A DNA stretch of 64,000 bases from positions 1 to 64,000 of the forward strand of contig CAZYGK010000008.1 in the NCBI GenBank assembly GCA_964647355.1, given 5' to 3'. The position numbers were made by a program, and so were the translations under genes. The notes beneath the pieces are model-generated. The model ran no database searches and had not been told where the DNA came from. It saw nothing but the letters and a program-made list of their open reading frames with translations. Of the stretch, positions 8,226 through 16,777 are shown in pieces (position 1 is the stretch's first letter; each line of letters opens with the position of its first letter). The DNA comes from SZUA-430 sp964647355. GTDB taxonomy: Bacteria; Pseudomonadota; Alphaproteobacteria; Micropepsales; Micropepsaceae.

Positions 8226-9089
8226 ATGAACGGCGAGACCATCAAAGACGTGCTCGATCTCCTCAACTTGGAGGCGATCGAAGTGAATATGTTTCGGGGT
8301 GTCAGCCCCAAGGATCGCTGGCAACGCGTGTTCGGAGGCCAGGTTTTGGGCCAAGCGCTGGTCGCTGCCTACCGCACGGTCGAGAACCGCGTGTGCCATT
8401 CTCTTCACGCATATTTTATCAGGCCGGGCGATCCGAAGGTGCCGATCCTCTATGAGGTCGACCGCGCGCGGGACGGGAAGAGCTTTACGACGCGCCGGGT
8501 CGTCGCGGTGCAGCACGGCGAGCAAATCTTCAATTTGTCGGCGTCGTTCCAGATGCCGGAGCCGGGGCTCGAGCATCAGTTCGACATGCCGCAGGTCAAG
8601 GGGCCGGAGGGCCTTGAGACCGAGGAGGAGCGCCGGCGGCGACTCGCGCATCAGCTGCCCGAAGCCGTGCGGAGCCACGTAACCCGGCAGAATCCGATCG
8701 AACTTCGTGCGGTCGAGGACGAAGACGATCTGATGAATCCGAAGAAGGCGCCGCCCTATCAGCACGTTTGGATGAAGGTACGCGGCGAGATGCCGAGCGA
8801 TCTTTCGATGCATCAATGCGTGCTGGCGTATGCGTCCGACATGACGTTGCTCGACACGTGCCTCATTCCGCATGGGATCAGTTGGTATTCGGGGCGGCTG
8901 CAGTCGGCGAGCCTCGATCACGCGATGTGGTTCCATCATCCGTTCCGCGTGGACGACTGGCTGCTCTATGCGCAGGACAGCCCGAACGGAGCGGGCGCTC
9001 GCGGGTTCAACCGCGGCAGCCTGTTTACGCGGGACGGGAAGCTCGTCGCCTCGGTCGCGCAAGAGGGGCTGATCCGCGTGCGATCATAG
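8226..9089 (+). CDS. tesB: Acyl-CoA thioesterase II
   Basis: A 287-residue double-hotdog thioesterase that hydrolyses acyl-CoA to fatty acid and CoA in the cytoplasm. Length equals E. coli TesB (286). The catalytic positions are visible in the second hotdog: aspartate in SLDHAMWF, Ser/Thr in FNRGSLFT and glutamine in AQEG. The N-terminal hotdog has FRGVSPKDRWQRVFGGQVLGQAL. The ATG at 8226 with AAGG just upstream is chosen over an ATG 21 nt earlier. It stands alone; the next 440 bp hold repeats rather than genes. Confidence 0.93.
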   Translation: MNGETIKDVLDLLNLEAIEVNMFRGVSPKDRWQRVFGGQVLGQALVAAYRTVENRVCHSLHAYFIRPGDPKVPILYEVDRARDGKSFTTRRVVAVQHGEQIFNLSASFQMPEPGLEHQFDMPQVKGPEGLETEEERRRRLAHQLPEAVRSHVTRQNPIELRAVEDEDDLMNPKKAPPYQHVWMKVRGEMPSDLSMHQCVLAYASDMTLLDTCLIPHGISWYSGRLQSASLDHAMWFHHPFRVDDWLLYAQDSPNGAGARGFNRGSLFTRDGKLVASVAQEGLIRVRS

Positions 9090-9101
9090 GCACGGTTACA
9101 T

Positions 9102-9247
9102 GTGCCGCACTCCGCACTTCGGCACTTTTGCCTGTCTCACTCCCTACCCCTACCAAGAGGTCTCGCACCGATGGATGGATGGTGGAGGCGTGGGAGCGGC
9201 TTGGCCGTGCAAGGAGATTGTAAGTGCCAAAGTGCCGAGTGCAGCAC
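9102..9247. repeat. Inverted-repeat element, 26-bp arms
   Basis: Arms 9102-9127 and 9222-9247 are complementary at 23 of 26 positions, and two of the three mismatches would be G-U pairs in RNA. A weaker complementary stretch (CTCCCTACCCCTACC against GGTGGAGGCGTGGGAG, about 9140-9200) extends the stem inward. It starts 12 nt after the tesB stop. It could act as a terminator-like structure for tesB without a T-run, or be a small non-autonomous mobile palindrome. No coding potential inside. Confidence 0.75.
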
Positions 9248-9535
9248 CTTACGCGACGGGGCGCACACGTTTGACGGGAAATTAGCGGGGGACGCTCGCT
9301 TTAGGGGTTTATTAAGAGGCCGGTCTTAGGCTGCAACTTGTTAGTAACCCGGCCTTCCCCAGAGGCCGGTTCGAGTCCCCCGCCGGCCGAGTCGTCCCCC
9401 ATTCATCCGGCTCTCCGGCAAAGAGGCGGCCACCCAGCGACCCCCATCGCTGATGGGTTACGGGCGTGGAAGAACCCAGCTTCCACGCCCCCGCCTGTTT
9501 CTTGCCCCGCTTCGCGATTTCGCCGATGGTTCGGG
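9248..9535. other. Intergenic region with overlapping GC-rich stems
   Basis: About 290 bp without a convincing gene. Between 9331 and 9390 the hexamers GGCCGG and CCGGCC alternate (AGGCCGG near 9331, CCGGCC near 9351, GGCCGG near 9371, CCGGCC near 9383), so mutually exclusive hairpins can form. It lies 5' of the TonB-like gene and may be its leader. The frame across 9338-9535 is open, but its proline/serine-rich translation does not look like protein. Confidence 0.5.
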
Positions 9536-10144
9536 GTGCAGTTCGAGCAAACCAGCCGGTTCGGTGTCGCCTTTCTTGGGGCCGTGATCGTTCACGTCCT
9601 GGCGCTGGTTGGGCTTGCGTTCTCGATTTCCTTCAAAGCGCCTGAACTCGATGTCGTCGAACCGCAAATCGTGGCGGTTTCGTTGCCGCCTCCTCCGCCG
9701 CCGGTTGAGGCTGCCGGCGCCGACGACGCGCCGCTGATGATGCCGCGTTTCCGTCCGCGGAATCCCTTGGGGCTGCCTCCTGAGTTCAAATCGAGGTACG
9801 GCGATCCTGCGTTGGCTGTCTGGCGCTATCTGTGCAATCGCGACCACGCGTTGAGCGAGGCTGCACAGCGGGCGTGCCCCGACGATTTCGGGACCGTCGA
9901 TCTCGGCATGCGCGATCCGCTGAACCGGCAAGGCGATGCGGGTGTCATGCTCGGCAACGACACGGCGACGATGTCGCTTGAGGAGGCCGGTGTTGCACGC
10001 GGTTGGATCAAGCCGCCGCCCCCGCGCGGGCAGAGCGGTCTTGCGGGCACGACCGATCGCGTCGATCAGCCGGCGGGTCCTTCCATCTTTAAGGACTTGC
10101 CGTCGCTGAAACCGCCAACCGAGGGCGTTCCCGATCTACGATGA
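9536..10144 (+). CDS. Membrane-anchored protein with TonB-like N-terminus, hypothetical
   Basis: About 202 residues if the GTG at 9536 is the start. One transmembrane helix (GAVIVHVLALVGLAFSI) is followed by an acidic stretch and a polyproline run (SLPPPPPPVEAA), the layout of TonB N-termini. There is no recognisable TonB C-terminal domain; the rest has two cysteines (YLCNRDH, RACPDDFG) and further prolines. No ATG lies between 9338 and the helix, which is why GTG is proposed; the ribosome site is weak. Convergent with the coiled-coil receptor-like gene (stops 3 nt apart). Family not recognised. Confidence 0.55.
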   Translation: MQFEQTSRFGVAFLGAVIVHVLALVGLAFSISFKAPELDVVEPQIVAVSLPPPPPPVEAAGADDAPLMMPRFRPRNPLGLPPEFKSRYGDPALAVWRYLCNRDHALSEAAQRACPDDFGTVDLGMRDPLNRQGDAGVMLGNDTATMSLEEAGVARGWIKPPPPRGQSGLAGTTDRVDQPAGPSIFKDLPSLKPPTEGVPDLR

Positions 10145-10147
10145 TCG

Positions 10148-12574
10148 TCAGTGCGTTACGTGGCGGACCCGTTCGGTGCGGCCTGTGCGGGCGAGGGCGG
10201 TCGCAATGTTGTTGAGGCGGCCGATCGACTCGAAGACCATGTGGATCGCGCCATTTGTGTCCAAGCTTCCCTGCGGCGCGGCAAGCGATGTCGCGCGCGC
10301 TTCGATACGATCGATCAGGTGGCCGAGGGCTGCGATATCGCCCGCGGCATCCGGCGATTGTCCGGGTGCGTCGTCCGCATCGCCATCGGGATGGGTCTCG
10401 GCAAGGTAGGCAAACAGCGATGCCGCCCGGGCGCCGACTTCCAGTGCGGAGTCGCGCAGTTCCGTCCCGTTCTTCGTGCCGGGTGCTTGCGCCCGCGAGG
10501 CTATTGCGCGCAGTTCCCCGGTGATGCCGGCGAGTTCCGTGCGCAGCGCGGTCGAGGGGCCTACCTCGGGCATATGGGCTTCGATTTCTTCGGCGTGCTG
10601 ATCGAGCGCTTCACCCATGGCTCTGAGGCGTGCGGTGCGGTCGGCTCCGGCCGCTAAACTCTTAACTTCCTCCGCGAACTTGCCGAGTGCGGCCTTCAAT
10701 GAGGCGGTCTGATCGGTGTGATCATGTGCGGCGTTCATCTCGGCCGCGAGATCTTTGAGACGCGCCATGATCTCTTCGCCCGGAACATCGGCGAGCGTAC
10801 GCTGAGGTACGGTCGTGAACGAGGGAGCATCGCCGCTGAAGTCCAGTGCCGGGCGTGCGTCGGTGGTTGCGAGCAGGCGCTCCTCAGTCATGCGGATCGC
10901 GAGGTCGCGGATTTCGCCACGAACGGTTTCAAGCTGACTTTGAAGCGCGCCGGCAAGGGCTTGTAACTCGTTACCCGTAGCGTTTGGCGTGGCGTCTGGG
11001 TTGGCCAGGCTGGCAGCGATCCGGTCGAGGCGCGCGATGGCGGCCGCCAGATCGCTCGACTGGGTGTCGATTGCGGCCGACGCGCGTTTGCTCATACCGT
11101 CCGTCGCCGCACTCATGGCATGCGAGACTTCTTCGGTCTTGGCACGCAGGCTTGTCAGGTTGGCGGTCACCGCTTGTTCAAGTGCGTCGAGAGCTGCCAG
11201 TTTGCGGCTCAAGCGTTCGTCGACGAGACCGATGGTTTCAGAGAGGCGCGCCGCGAGTGTGCGGACCTTTTCCGTCGAATCCCCGGCGCCTGCCGACAGT
11301 TCGGTTAAGGACTGCGACAGCGTGGATTGGATCTGCCCGACGCTTTCGGCCGCATTCTTCAGCGTTTCGGCGGATGCGGCGATCTCGTCCGTGGCCGTTC
11401 GCGCGCGGCCGCTGATGTCGGCTGCCATCTGTGCGACTTGGCGGCGGCTGTGGTCGAATTTTTCCGTCAAGCGGTCGAGGCGTTGGATGCGATCGGCCAC
11501 TGTACCGGAAAGTTCGGTGTTCGCGCTTGCGACCGAGGCGGCACCGTCGCGTAGTGTTGCGGCGGCTTCGTTGGCATTGCCGGCCGAGGCGTGGAGGTTC
11601 GCCAGCGCCTGCTCGAACTGACGCCGGTTGCCATCCTGCAGCTGGGCAAAGTCGGCGGCCGCGGTTTTCAAGGCGGTTGTCGTCTGCGTGACCTCATCGG
11701 CCAAGCGCTGCAGAAGCAGCGACGATTGACCGTCCAGCGTCAGGTGAAGTTGGCCTTTCCGGGCCAAGGTCTGCAGGGCGGTGGTTTCGGTCAGACCACG
11801 GCGAAGCTTGTCGCCCGCCCGCGCGAGAGCGCCGAATTCATCGGTGCGCTCTGTTCCCCACACGTCCTGCGCCATGGCGCCATCGCCGACCGCGTTAAGA
11901 CTGCGCTCAAGCGACTTGAGAGGGTGAACGACACTCAGCTGCAGCGCGCCGGCGGCAACCAGCAGGCCAACCGCAAGCGCGCCGATTGCGGCAATGATGA
12001 ACCACTGGCTCCAGTTCAGGATCACAGCGATTCCGCCGAGCTGTTTATTCTGGTCGGCGCTCGTCAAGCGATCGAGCGCGGTGCGGAGTGCGAGGTATGA
12101 GGCTTCGAGTTGCGGCACCTGCGGCAGGGTCGAAAGCTCGCCCATGGCGGCCGAGCCGCGCAACGCGGTCGAACCGGTGTCGGGCGCCGTTTGAGCAACA
12201 TGAGCAAAGGCTTCGCCGACGCTTTCGGCTTCTCGTAGCGAGGCGGCGGCAGACGGATCGCCGGCGTAAATCTTCTTCAGGCGGCCAAGGGCGCGTCCTG
12301 CCTCGATCGTTTGTTGGGTCAGCTGGACTCGTGCAGCTGCATCCCCGGTCAACCGATAGTTGCGGTAAGTTTTGAGGAAGCCGGCGTGGCCGAGCGCTTG
12401 CTCGACGGCTGCAACGGCTTGAACGGCCTCGGGTTGCGCCGTCGCCGGGTTGCTCAATGTGCGTTGCAGTTCGCCGACATAGCCGACGAAATATGCCCCG
12501 CCGACGATCAGCAGGGCTGCAGCGATGACGGCGCCGGCGCTTAAGACGCGGCTGAACGACGATAGTGTTTGCAC
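10148..12574 (-). CDS. Chemoreceptor-like membrane protein with HAMP and long coiled coil, lacking the MCP signalling tip
   Basis: An 808-residue protein. TM1 is at about residues 9-33, a periplasmic helical domain at 34-188, TM2 at about 191-214, and a HAMP-like segment (VVHPLKSLERSLNAVGDG... DEFGAL) at about 213-262. The remaining ~540 residues are Ala/Thr/Glu-rich coiled coil. The conserved MCP hairpin tip (E-x-x-T-N-L-L-A-L-N) is absent, so it is not a normal CheA-coupled receptor. It lies next to the Tad pilus genes, which suggests but does not prove a role in surface sensing or localisation. Its first codon is 93 nt from the next small gene upstream. Confidence 0.75.
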   Translation of the reverse strand: MQTLSSFSRVLSAGAVIAAALLIVGGAYFVGYVGELQRTLSNPATAQPEAVQAVAAVEQALGHAGFLKTYRNYRLTGDAAARVQLTQQTIEAGRALGRLKKIYAGDPSAAASLREAESVGEAFAHVAQTAPDTGSTALRGSAAMGELSTLPQVPQLEASYLALRTALDRLTSADQNKQLGGIAVILNWSQWFIIAAIGALAVGLLVAAGALQLSVVHPLKSLERSLNAVGDGAMAQDVWGTERTDEFGALARAGDKLRRGLTETTALQTLARKGQLHLTLDGQSSLLLQRLADEVTQTTTALKTAAADFAQLQDGNRRQFEQALANLHASAGNANEAAATLRDGAASVASANTELSGTVADRIQRLDRLTEKFDHSRRQVAQMAADISGRARTATDEIAASAETLKNAAESVGQIQSTLSQSLTELSAGAGDSTEKVRTLAARLSETIGLVDERLSRKLAALDALEQAVTANLTSLRAKTEEVSHAMSAATDGMSKRASAAIDTQSSDLAAAIARLDRIAASLANPDATPNATGNELQALAGALQSQLETVRGEIRDLAIRMTEERLLATTDARPALDFSGDAPSFTTVPQRTLADVPGEEIMARLKDLAAEMNAAHDHTDQTASLKAALGKFAEEVKSLAAGADRTARLRAMGEALDQHAEEIEAHMPEVGPSTALRTELAGITGELRAIASRAQAPGTKNGTELRDSALEVGARAASLFAYLAETHPDGDADDAPGQSPDAAGDIAALGHLIDRIEARATSLAAPQGSLDTNGAIHMVFESIGRLNNIATALARTGRTERVRHVTH

Positions 12575-12667
12575 GACTTCCCCCGGGAAAGCGCGGAATT
12601 TCGCGCCTTTTCGTGCCCGTGATTCGTTTCCGATTTTAAGGGAGCGCGGCGGGGGAGGGGAGTGTGA

Positions 12668-12919
12668 CTAGCCCTGTGTCATGCGGTTGCGTTCGATGCG
12701 TTCCAGAATTGCATCGGTGCGCGACATGACTGCCGCAATATGGGCGACCGTTGCATTATGAGCGGTCTGCCACGCGGTCAAATGGCGCACGAGGCCCGTG
12801 TGCAGCGCCTCAAGCTCGCCAGTTTCCTGATGCAGTGTTTGCGCGAGGTCGGGGGTGCGCTTCTTTTGTTTTTTCGATTGTGCGGTGACTTGTTTCAACG
12901 TTCTTGCTCGCGCGTTCAA
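12668..12919 (-). CDS. Small helical hypothetical protein
   Basis: An 83-residue, very basic at the N-terminus (VTAQSKKQKKRT) and otherwise alpha-helical protein with heptad-like spacing (LHQETGELEALHTGLVRHL, ILERIERNRM). No signal peptide or membrane helix. It lies between the receptor-like gene and the TadE genes on the same strand. Composition is compatible with a real gene, but no family is recognised. Confidence 0.45.
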   Translation of the reverse strand: MNARARTLKQVTAQSKKQKKRTPDLAQTLHQETGELEALHTGLVRHLTAWQTAHNATVAHIAAVMSRTDAILERIERNRMTQG

Positions 12920-12992
12920 GCGGATGTGCCGCCGAAGTCTCTCTTCAGCGGCACGTTAGGCGCACAAGGTAAAGAGTGCGTAAGTGCGCAAA

Positions 12993-13520
12993 CTATAGAC
13001 GTTCGACTTTCGTCGAGCGGCGCGGCTTCAGGTAGAACGTATCGGACACAGTCATACCGCTGGTCAGGTATTCGCCGAACAGTGTCTGATAGTGGAAGGT
13101 CACCTCGGCCATGATGACGCTCTGGCCCGGTGAAATGATGTCCGGCATCGTGACGGACGAACCGGGCGCGCGCGGCGCTATATTGCGTGCGTCGCTCCAG
13201 TCGACCGTTTTGTTGCCAGTGTTCGGATCGGCGACAACGGATGTAATGCGTATTGTCGCTGAGGACGCGTCGAACGGACGCAAAACGACGTTCAGCGAGT
13301 CCAAGATGTCGTTTACCTCGGCCGTACCGATGGTGGTGTCTTGAGCGACCAAGTCCGCGGCCGACGATGCAACGTTGGCAACTTTGCGTGCGGCCAGAAT
13401 GTAGTTCGCGATTTCGGACACACCAAAGAATGTGGTCAGCATTACCGGAATAATGAGCGCGAACTCGATTGCGGCGACGCCGGTTTCCGACTTCTTGAAG
13501 TCTCTGACGACGTTCAACAT
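12993..13520 (-). CDS. TadE-like pseudopilin / pilus assembly protein
   Basis: A 175-residue protein starting MLNVVRDFKKSETGVAAIEFALIIP. The G-VAAIEFALI motif followed by a hydrophobic helix is the TadE/TadG N-terminal signature, processed and membrane-anchored like minor pilins. The extracellular part ends with a basic tail (KPRRSTKVERL). The frame is open further upstream, but the ATG at 13520 begins the motif. It follows a second TadE gene by 11 nt on the same strand. Predicted minor component of the Tad/Flp pilus encoded on the opposite strand. Confidence 0.85.
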   Translation of the reverse strand: MLNVVRDFKKSETGVAAIEFALIIPVMLTTFFGVSEIANYILAARKVANVASSAADLVAQDTTIGTAEVNDILDSLNVVLRPFDASSATIRITSVVADPNTGNKTVDWSDARNIAPRAPGSSVTMPDIISPGQSVIMAEVTFHYQTLFGEYLTSGMTVSDTFYLKPRRSTKVERL

Positions 13521-13531
13521 GGGTTGTACCC

Positions 13532-14083
13532 TCAGTTGGCCAGCAACGAGCCGAACGGCTCGTTGCGGAATGCGATGGATGCTTCGAGCAAGCGGTGACC
13601 GCCGGCCATATTGACGAATTGCAGGCCGACCGTAGGGGTCATGACCGGCCACGTGTAAAACGCGCGGACGACGATCACGTCGCCCGGAGCGCCGGGATCG
13701 AACGACAGGTTGCCGGTCAGATTACCGTTGGCGTCGAGAGCGGCCGGTAGGTTCACGCCGTTGAATCCGTTGAACTTGCGAACATCGAGCCCGAGACGTG
13801 CGTCGCAGCCCAGCATCATCGAGATTTGGTTGCAGACCAGGGTGCGGAATTGAGCTTCGGTCATGCCCATCGATTGCGCCTGGCCGGTACGGATTTGGCG
13901 TGCTGCCGCAACAATACCGTTTTCGAGCGTCGTCGAGGCGAAGAAGATCAACGCCACGTCAATGATCGCATAGAGCAGTAGGAAGAACGGCATCGCGACG
14001 AGTGCGAATTCAAGCGCGGCGGCGCCGCCGCTGGCCCTCTTGAAGCGGCTCAGCAATAGCATGGTGCGCGGTAGCAGAAGCAT
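13532..14083 (-). CDS. TadE-like pseudopilin / pilus assembly protein
   Basis: A 183-residue protein whose N-terminus (KRASGGAAALEFALVAMPFFLLLYAI) carries the TadE motif, with the glutamate and the long hydrophobic helix. Two cysteines (LVCNQ, LGCDA) are in the extracellular part. The ATG at 14083 has an AGGAG ribosome site 7 nt upstream. First gene of a minus-strand TadE pair, divergent from tadG, with a shared ~290-bp promoter region. Confidence 0.85.
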   Translation of the reverse strand: MLLLPRTMLLLSRFKRASGGAAALEFALVAMPFFLLLYAIIDVALIFFASTTLENGIVAAARQIRTGQAQSMGMTEAQFRTLVCNQISMMLGCDARLGLDVRKFNGFNGVNLPAALDANGNLTGNLSFDPGAPGDVIVVRAFYTWPVMTPTVGLQFVNMAGGHRLLEASIAFRNEPFGSLLAN

Positions 14084-14375
14084 CGGTCGCTCCTTCTCTT
14101 GCGGCCGCGCGGCAATCCCTCGCGGCCGAATGCGAGCAATGAGCATGTTTATCATTGCGTCCCATGCGATGAAACAAAGGCCTGTTGTCGTGACAAACAA
14201 ACTGCAAACGACCGAGATCCGCGTTCACATCTTGTTATCGATAATTGAAAGTGTCTGTGCCTCTTCTCGCTGGAGATACGCATCCTTAAGCAGTCAAGCT
14301 CACTTTCGTGCGCAAAGGTGAGAGCCCTCGAAGGGGCTTGCAACGCCGTATGGGTAAATGAAGGGAGCGAGAGCT
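14084..14375. promoter_or_regulatory. Divergent promoter region between tadE pair and tadG
   Basis: About 290 bp of noticeably lower GC than its surroundings (for example TTGTTATCGATAATTG near 14232). No gene fits. A hairpin with arms CTCACTTT/AAAGGTGAG lies at about 14299-14323. It must hold the start signals for both transcription units. I cannot assign specific -35/-10 boxes with confidence. Confidence 0.5.
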
Positions 14376-15878
14376 ATGACGCACTCGATCGAGCGTAAGC
14401 CGCAAGGGTTGTTGAAGCGGTTCTTGAAGTCGCGCAGCGGTAACGTCGCGATGATCTACGGGCTGGCGCTGCTGCCGACGATGGCCGCGGTGGGGTCGGC
14501 CGTCGATCTTACGCGCGCAATGGTCGTGAAGATGCGGCTTGGCGAGGCGCTCGATGCGGCGGGGCTGTCCGTCGGCGGCTCGATCGGCCTGACGAACGCC
14601 GAAATGACGGCCAAGGCGCAGCAATTCTTTTACGCAAACTATCCCGATAACGAACTCGGGACGGTCACGTCACTAAGCGTATCGTCGAGCGGCTACAACA
14701 ATAACCTCGTAACCGTTTCAGGGACGGCACGCGTCGATACGGCTTTCATGGGCATCTTCGGTGTCAACTATTTGGATGTCGGCGTGAACGTTCAAGTGAC
14801 GCGCGAGTCGAAGGGGCTTGAGATTGCCCTTGCGCTGGACAATACAGGCTCGATGGCTTCCAACGGCAAGATCGAAGCTCTGAAGACTGCTACGAACGAG
14901 CTCATCAACATTTTGTTCGGCGACCAGAATATGCCGGCGCGCTTGAAAATGGCGCTTGTGCCGTTCTCGCAGACCGTGAGAGTGGATGCCAATCAGTTCT
15001 TGAATAGCGGGTGGATGGACGCAACTGGGCAGTCCAGCACCGCCAAGCTGAATTTCGACAACAACAAGTATGCGTTCTCGGTTTGGGCGTCCATGAAGAA
15101 CTCCAGTTGGAGCGGTTGCTTAGAGGCGCGGCCGAACGGCTACGAAGAGCTGGATACGGCGCCGACTGCCGGTACGCCGGATACGCGGTGGGTGCCCTAC
15201 TTCGAACCCGATGGCCCAGACTCCAACGCCTATTCGGGTTATACGACGTATCTCAGCGACGGCACGAGCGGCAATCAGGAGACTCGTCTGCGGCGCTCGG
15301 CGAAGTACGTCAACCAAACGAAAACCAACCCGAACGCCGACTGCAATATGCAGAAGATTTTGCCGCTGACGAACAACAAGGTTCTGTTGCAGAGTTACGT
15401 GAACCAAATGGTTGCAACCGGCTATACGCATGTGGCGATCGGCGCGGGGTGGGGCTGGCGGACACTGTCACCTGCGGCTCCGTACACCGAAGGGGCACAG
15501 TACGGAGATCCCGACTGGACAAAAGCGCTCGTTCTGATGACGGACGGCCTTAACACCGTGCAATCGAATAGCACATACCACAAGTCGACCTACACGGCTT
15601 ACAACTACTTGCTGCGCAACCAGCTGGGCACGACGAACGCCGGCCAAGCGGCGACAAACCAAGACACGCGTACGGTGACGGTCTGCGACCGTGCAAAAGC
15701 TGAAGGCATTCGTATCTATTCGATTCTCCTTGAAGAGGACGCCACGACTGCGAAGAACATGATGCGCAGCTGTGCGTCGGACCCGTCGCTCTATTTCGAA
15801 TCGCCCAGCGCCAGCCAGTTGCAGGGCGTGTTCCAGGCGATCGCGCAGGATCTATCGAACCTGCGCCTCAGCCAATAG
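14376..15878 (+). CDS. tadG: TadG-like pilus protein with von Willebrand factor A domain
   Basis: A 500-residue protein. The N-terminus has the TadE/G-type membrane segment (SGNVAMIYGLALLPTMAAVGSAVDLTRA, residues ~21-48), followed by a putative Flp pilus tethering region and a vWA domain. The metal-site motif is DNTGSM (Asp155) and a later aspartate is in LVLMTDGLN. The vWA domain is interrupted by a ~150-residue insertion rich in Asn/Ser/Tyr. TadG links the Flp pilus system to the envelope. The ATG at 14376 has GGAG 8 nt upstream; an ATG six codons earlier lacks a spaced site. A terminator follows at 15901. Confidence 0.85.
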   Translation: MTHSIERKPQGLLKRFLKSRSGNVAMIYGLALLPTMAAVGSAVDLTRAMVVKMRLGEALDAAGLSVGGSIGLTNAEMTAKAQQFFYANYPDNELGTVTSLSVSSSGYNNNLVTVSGTARVDTAFMGIFGVNYLDVGVNVQVTRESKGLEIALALDNTGSMASNGKIEALKTATNELINILFGDQNMPARLKMALVPFSQTVRVDANQFLNSGWMDATGQSSTAKLNFDNNKYAFSVWASMKNSSWSGCLEARPNGYEELDTAPTAGTPDTRWVPYFEPDGPDSNAYSGYTTYLSDGTSGNQETRLRRSAKYVNQTKTNPNADCNMQKILPLTNNKVLLQSYVNQMVATGYTHVAIGAGWGWRTLSPAAPYTEGAQYGDPDWTKALVLMTDGLNTVQSNSTYHKSTYTAYNYLLRNQLGTTNAGQAATNQDTRTVTVCDRAKAEGIRIYSILLEEDATTAKNMMRSCASDPSLYFESPSASQLQGVFQAIAQDLSNLRLSQ

Positions 15879-15900
15879 GCGAAGCGCCGCGTGCAAAGAG

Positions 15901-15929
15901 AAAGGCCCGGCATTTCTGCCGGGCCTTTT
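15901..15929. terminator. Bidirectional rho-independent terminator
   Basis: A 12-bp perfect stem (AAAGGCCCGGCA / TGCCGGGCCTTT) with a TTTC loop, T-run on plus and matching A-run on minus. It sits between the stops of tadG (plus, 15878) and the pilus N-domain gene (minus, 15951) and can serve both. Confidence 0.9.
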
Positions 15930-15950
15930 CGTTTCGAGGCGACGATGCGC

Positions 15951-16436
15951 TTAGCGGCGATCGGTGGAGAGATCGGCGGACTTGCGGGTGACGTCGACTT
16001 TCTTGTCGGCGTCGTCGTACATCGGGATCATCTCGCGGTCGCCCTGCGTCACGGTGCGCTCGCAACGCGGCGCGCATGCGAGGTTCCGCTGACCTTGCGA
16101 GCCGCGATAGATCGTGACTTGCTGAAGATTCGGCGCGCCGACGGTCACGTTCGTGTTCAGGATCTCGGCGCCTTCGGAGTCGACGGCGATGACGTTCGTG
16201 TTACCGAACATGCGGCCTTGCACGTAGATGGTATTGCTGTTGACGAGAAGCGCGTCGGCGATCAGCGGGTTGCCGACGAGCACCGTCTTGGCGGGCCGGT
16301 CGAGCTTTACGGCGGTGGTCTTTTCGTAGTCGACCCGCATGTGGCCGGGCAGGGAGGCTTCGGCGCCGTCGGCGAAGGCGCCCGGGCTGAAGGCAGCGGC
16401 TGCTGCGACGAGAAAGACGGCGCGAATTGCGGACAT
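15951..16436 (-). CDS. Free-standing pilus/secretin N-terminal domain protein
   Basis: A 161-residue exported protein with signal peptide (AVFLVAAAAAFSPGAFA) and one domain of the type found at the N-terminus of CpaC/RcpA secretins: KLDRPAKTVLVGNPLIADALLVNSNTIYVQGR matches the CpaC stretch around VSNPDVVDAVV. No secretin barrel or BON domain follows; the tail contains two cysteines (ACAPRCE) and is charged. Encoded on minus between tadG and flp. Likely a periplasmic accessory of the Tad secretin; the exact role is inferred. Confidence 0.8.
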   Translation of the reverse strand: MSAIRAVFLVAAAAAFSPGAFADGAEASLPGHMRVDYEKTTAVKLDRPAKTVLVGNPLIADALLVNSNTIYVQGRMFGNTNVIAVDSEGAEILNTNVTVGAPNLQQVTIYRGSQGQRNLACAPRCERTVTQGDREMIPMYDDADKKVDVTRKSADLSTDRR

Positions 16437-16777
16437 AACTTGGCTCCGATGGCGGTTGGATCGTCGGCCTCAAGACTGGCGGAAAGCCATTAAGGATGTC
16501 TGAACCGTTACGTGCCCTCGATTCCTCCGAATCAAACCGCGCGGTGTTTCGTTTTGAATCAACTTGCAGTCGTTATCTGCAGTCTTCGAGTTTGTCGTTA
16601 CGCGTTATTAAGCACGACACTGCATTCCATCGAGTTTTACTGTTCATACGCGGTCGAATACTTCGCGGGAAAGGCTTTCTTAAGCGCGCGGCGCCTAAGC
16701 TCCCCCTGCCTACGCAAGCGGGTCGCAGAATCCGCGTGGGTAGGAGGTGTAGTGGTGTCAAATGAAGGAGGCCTCAA
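16437..16777. promoter_or_regulatory. Long intergenic leader of the Flp pilin gene
   Basis: 341 bp without a gene, lower in GC than its neighbours, between the divergent pilus N-domain gene and flp. It ends with a strong AAGGAGG ribosome site 6 nt before the flp ATG. A possible CtrA-like site is at 16490. The length suggests that pilin expression is regulated here; the rest shows no clear structure. Confidence 0.5.
16490..16504. promoter_or_regulatory. Possible CtrA-type binding site
   Basis: TTAA-N7-TGAA, one mismatch from the alphaproteobacterial CtrA consensus TTAA-N7-TTAA. In Caulobacter the pilin gene is CtrA-activated. It is 274 nt upstream of flp, far for direct activation, and also close to the divergent gene. 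One mismatch in a short motif can arise by chance. Confidence 0.25.

Noticed and set aside
9352..9390. tRNA-like T-arm sequence GGTTCGAGTCC
   Set aside because: The 5-bp T-stem does not pair with the loop in the right frame, and no acceptor, D or anticodon arms fit; the region is better explained by alternating GGCCGG/CCGGCC stems.
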